Position numbers and translations under genes: made by a program
Part shown: one piece after another, positions 6,475-7,933 of the stretch
How the letters are laid out: each line of letters begins with the position of its first letter
Position numbering within the stretch: the stretch's first letter is position 1
The notes under the pieces: model-generated
Databases searched by the model: none
What the model was told of the DNA's origin: nothing
Seen by the model: only the letters and a program-made list of their open reading frames with translations
Origin: an uncultured Odoribacter sp.
Lineage (GTDB): Bacteria; Bacteroidota; Bacteroidia; Bacteroidales; Marinifilaceae
Length of the DNA stretch: 7,933 nt
Direction of reading: 5' to 3'
Assembly: GCA_934725835.1 (NCBI GenBank)
Contig: CAKVCR010000129.1
Span: 1 to 7,933 of the forward strand

Positions 6475-7511
6475 TATTGTTTTGCCTTTATTGTTTGTAT
6501 TTCTTTTTCCAATTCGCGCAACTGTCTGTATAAATCCGGCAATTTTCGGAACAATACGTAACATTTACGATATTTTCCTACCTCAAAGGCGGGAGCTCCC
6601 ATAAACACGGAACCGGCAGGAATATCATTAGATACACCGCTCTGTGCTGCCAACATGGTATGATCTTCTATTTTCAAATGGCCGGCAATTCCCACCTGTC
6701 CTCCAAACATACAATGGGCACCTACTTTTGTTGTTCCTGCAACACCACACTGAGCTGCCATTACCGTATTCTCTCCCACTACCACATTGTGTGCTATTTG
6801 CACCAGGTTGTCCAATTTAACTCCTTTACTGATTCTTGTAGACCCCATCGTAGCACGGTCAATACAAGTATTAGCTCCGATTTCTACATAATCTTCTATG
6901 ACTACATTACCAACCTGTGCCACTTTATTGTAATCCTCTCCGGCAGGTGCAAATCCAAAACCGTCAGCACCAACCACTGTCCCGGCATGAATAGTACAAT
7001 TATTTCCGATGACACACCCATAATACACTTTCACTCCGGCATACAATGTTGTGTTATCACCAATCTTTACTCCTTCACCTACATATACTTGAGGATAAAT
7101 CTTTACATTATTTCCGATTTTAGCTCCTTTGCCAATATAAGCAAAAGCTCCAACATACGGATTCTCACCCATCTGAACACCTTCGGCAATAAAAGAGGGC
7201 TGTTCTATTCCTTGTGGTTTCGGCTTTATCATTTCTTCGTACATCCGCAATAAAGCAGCAATCGCCTCATAAGCAGACGGCACACGAATCATTGTACACG
7301 GCACAGGCTGTGACGGCACAAAACTATTATTAACCAACACCACCGACGCTCCCGTCGTGTAAATGTAATGTTCATATTTCGGATTAGCCAAAAATGCCAA
7401 TGTTTCCGGCTTTCCTTCTTCAATCTTGGAAACGTTTCTTACCAGCACCTCTCCATCACCTTCCACCGTACCTTGTAAAAGTGCTGCAATATCTTTTGCT
7501 TTAAACTCCAT
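6474..7511 (-). CDS. lpxD: UDP-3-O-acyl-glucosamine N-acyltransferase LpxD
   Basis: LpxD adds the second (R)-3-hydroxyacyl chain, to the 2-amino group made by LpxC, forming the UDP-diacylglucosamine precursor of lipid A. The 345 residues (E. coli 341) show an N-terminal uridine-binding domain (about 1-100, with K-I-E-E-G and L-A-F-L-A-N-P-K-Y), a left-handed beta helix of hexapeptide repeats (about 105-305) with V-G-A-D-G-F-G-F, and a charged C-terminal helix (about 320-345). Catalytic His241 lies in D-N-L-V-Q-I-A-H-N (E. coli His239) and His278 in I-A-G-H (E. coli His276). The position of E. coli Met290, which sets chain length, is Gly292 here. I chose the ATG at 7511 (M-E-F, the usual Bacteroides start): a -7 box at 7536-7529 lies between it and an in-frame ATG at 7556, and longer versions add an unrelated hydrophobic leader. 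It is the first gene of the operon. Confidence 0.96.
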   Translation of the reverse strand: MEFKAKDIAALLQGTVEGDGEVLVRNVSKIEEGKPETLAFLANPKYEHYIYTTGASVVLVNNSFVPSQPVPCTMIRVPSAYEAIAALLRMYEEMIKPKPQGIEQPSFIAEGVQMGENPYVGAFAYIGKGAKIGNNVKIYPQVYVGEGVKIGDNTTLYAGVKVYYGCVIGNNCTIHAGTVVGADGFGFAPAGEDYNKVAQVGNVVIEDYVEIGANTCIDRATMGSTRISKGVKLDNLVQIAHNVVVGENTVMAAQCGVAGTTKVGAHCMFGGQVGIAGHLKIEDHTMLAAQSGVSNDIPAGSVFMGAPAFEVGKYRKCYVLFRKLPDLYRQLRELEKEIQTIKAKQ

Positions 7512-7528
7512 GGTATCAAAAATTTCGG

Positions 7529-7560
7529 CAAATTTAAACTTTTTATTTTGAAACATGAAA
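7529..7560 (-). promoter_or_regulatory. Candidate promoter of the lpxD-lpxC/fabZ-lpxA operon
   Basis: On the minus strand, TTTC (7560-7557; consensus TTTG) is followed after 20 bp by TAAATTTG (7536-7529), a perfect -7 match. The transcript would start about 10-15 nt before the lpxD ATG. This position also rules out the in-frame ATG at 7556 as the main start. Confidence 0.5.
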
Positions 7561-7626
7561 ATATTACGAAGATGTTTCAGTTTCCTTGCAAAGAAAAGGA
7601 CTGTCTCAAGAATGTTAGCAAGCGAA

Positions 7627-7658
7627 ATTGTAAGATTAGCATATTTTCCGTACATTTG
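7627..7658 (+). promoter_or_regulatory. Candidate promoter of the nucleoside phosphorylase gene
   Basis: ATTG (7627-7630) is followed after exactly 20 bp by TACATTTG (7651-7658), a perfect TAnnTTTG match with a near-consensus -33 at the right distance. The leader to the ATG at 7691 is about 25-30 nt. This is the best-formed promoter in the window. Confidence 0.6.
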
Positions 7659-7690
7659 ACTGCGAATATAAAAAACGAAAAGACCAAAAT

Positions 7691-7933
7691 ATGACAACAA
7701 TAAAATCATCAGAATTAATAACAAATCCAGATGGAAGTATTTTCCACCTTCACTTGCATCCGGAAGATTTGGCAAACGACATTATTCTCGTCGGCGATCC
7801 CGGCCGGGTTGAGATGATTGCATCTCACTTTGATTCAATTGAGTTGAAAAAAAGCAATCGGGAATTTTGTACCATCACAGGCCGTTATAAAGACCATCGT
7901 ATTTCTGTCGTATCGACAGGCATCGGTCCGGAC
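7691..7933 (+). CDS. Nucleoside (uridine) phosphorylase, N-terminal part, cut by window edge
   Basis: The frame opens at an ATG and runs 81 codons without a stop to the window edge. It encodes the N-terminal part of a PNP/UDP-family phosphorylase, a cytosolic salvage enzyme that splits a nucleoside with phosphate into a free base and (deoxy)ribose-1-phosphate. Visible motifs are I-I-L-V-G-D-P-G-R at about 31-39, whose Arg binds phosphate, and S-T-G-I-G-P-D at the very end (about 75-81), the phosphate/ribose loop. Residues H-L-H-L at about 19-22 also fit uridine phosphorylases (udp). Substrate choice depends on C-terminal residues outside the window, so uridine is the best guess rather than certain. 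It is transcribed away from the lipid A operon, with its own promoter. Confidence 0.88.
   Translation, partial: MTTIKSSELITNPDGSIFHLHLHPEDLANDIILVGDPGRVEMIASHFDSIELKKSNREFCTITGRYKDHRISVVSTGIGPD

Noticed and set aside
5962..7253. Plus-strand open frames of about 200 codons opposite lpxC and lpxD (5962-6561 and 6660-7253)
   Set aside because: Antisense to intact conserved genes, rich in Cys, Ser and His with no family pattern, and without promoter or leader signals.
7512..7775. Long N-terminal extension of lpxD with a hydrophobic segment
   Set aside because: It would overlap the phosphorylase gene and both promoters, and LpxD families start at the M-E-F used here. The apparent membrane segment comes from reading AT-rich DNA.
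1..7933. Mobile element, CRISPR array, tRNA, toxin-antitoxin or defence system
   Set aside because: No transposase, integrase, spaced repeat set, tRNA-like fold or defence gene motif is visible; gene content is core metabolism and envelope synthesis.

Overview
The window looks like chromosomal DNA of a Bacteroides-type member of the Bacteroidota. Four things point there: a fused LpxC/FabZ gene; a NigD-like lipoprotein with an acidic stretch right after the lipobox cysteine; a DUF4923-like secreted protein; and AT-rich gaps that carry the Bacteroides -7 promoter element TAnnTTTG with little Shine-Dalgarno sequence.

Left part (1-1298, minus strand): the 5' end of a small secreted protein that fits DUF4923 (cut by the window edge) and, upstream of it in the same direction, a NigD-like lipoprotein. 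Both are cell-envelope proteins of unknown function.

Middle part (1387-4131, plus strand): crcB (fluoride channel), a 185-residue helical-repeat protein resembling the AlkD/DNA alkylation repair family, and pckA (ATP-type PEP carboxykinase, central to mixed-acid fermentation to succinate and propionate in Bacteroides). Each has its own candidate -7 box, so they are probably separate transcription units. A strong hairpin terminator follows pckA, and a second hairpin facing the other way ends the next operon.

Right part (4228-7511, minus strand): a lipid A operon in the order lpxD, lpxC-fabZ, lpxA. It encodes the first three steps of the Raetz pathway in reverse order, with FabZ fused to LpxC. 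The lpxD stop and lpxC start overlap by one base (TAATG). Residues at the positions that set acyl-chain length in E. coli LpxA and LpxD are glycine in both enzymes, which fits the long 3-hydroxy chains known from Bacteroides lipid A.

Right edge (7691-7933, plus strand): the first 81 codons of a nucleoside (uridine) phosphorylase, divergent from lpxD across a 179-bp gap that has a promoter for each direction.

I see no mobile element, CRISPR array, tRNA, rRNA or defence system. This is mostly ordinary core genome. The points of most interest are the acyl-ruler residues, the degenerate AlkD-like protein, the NigD protein with a C-terminal tail, and a dyad just upstream of pckA.
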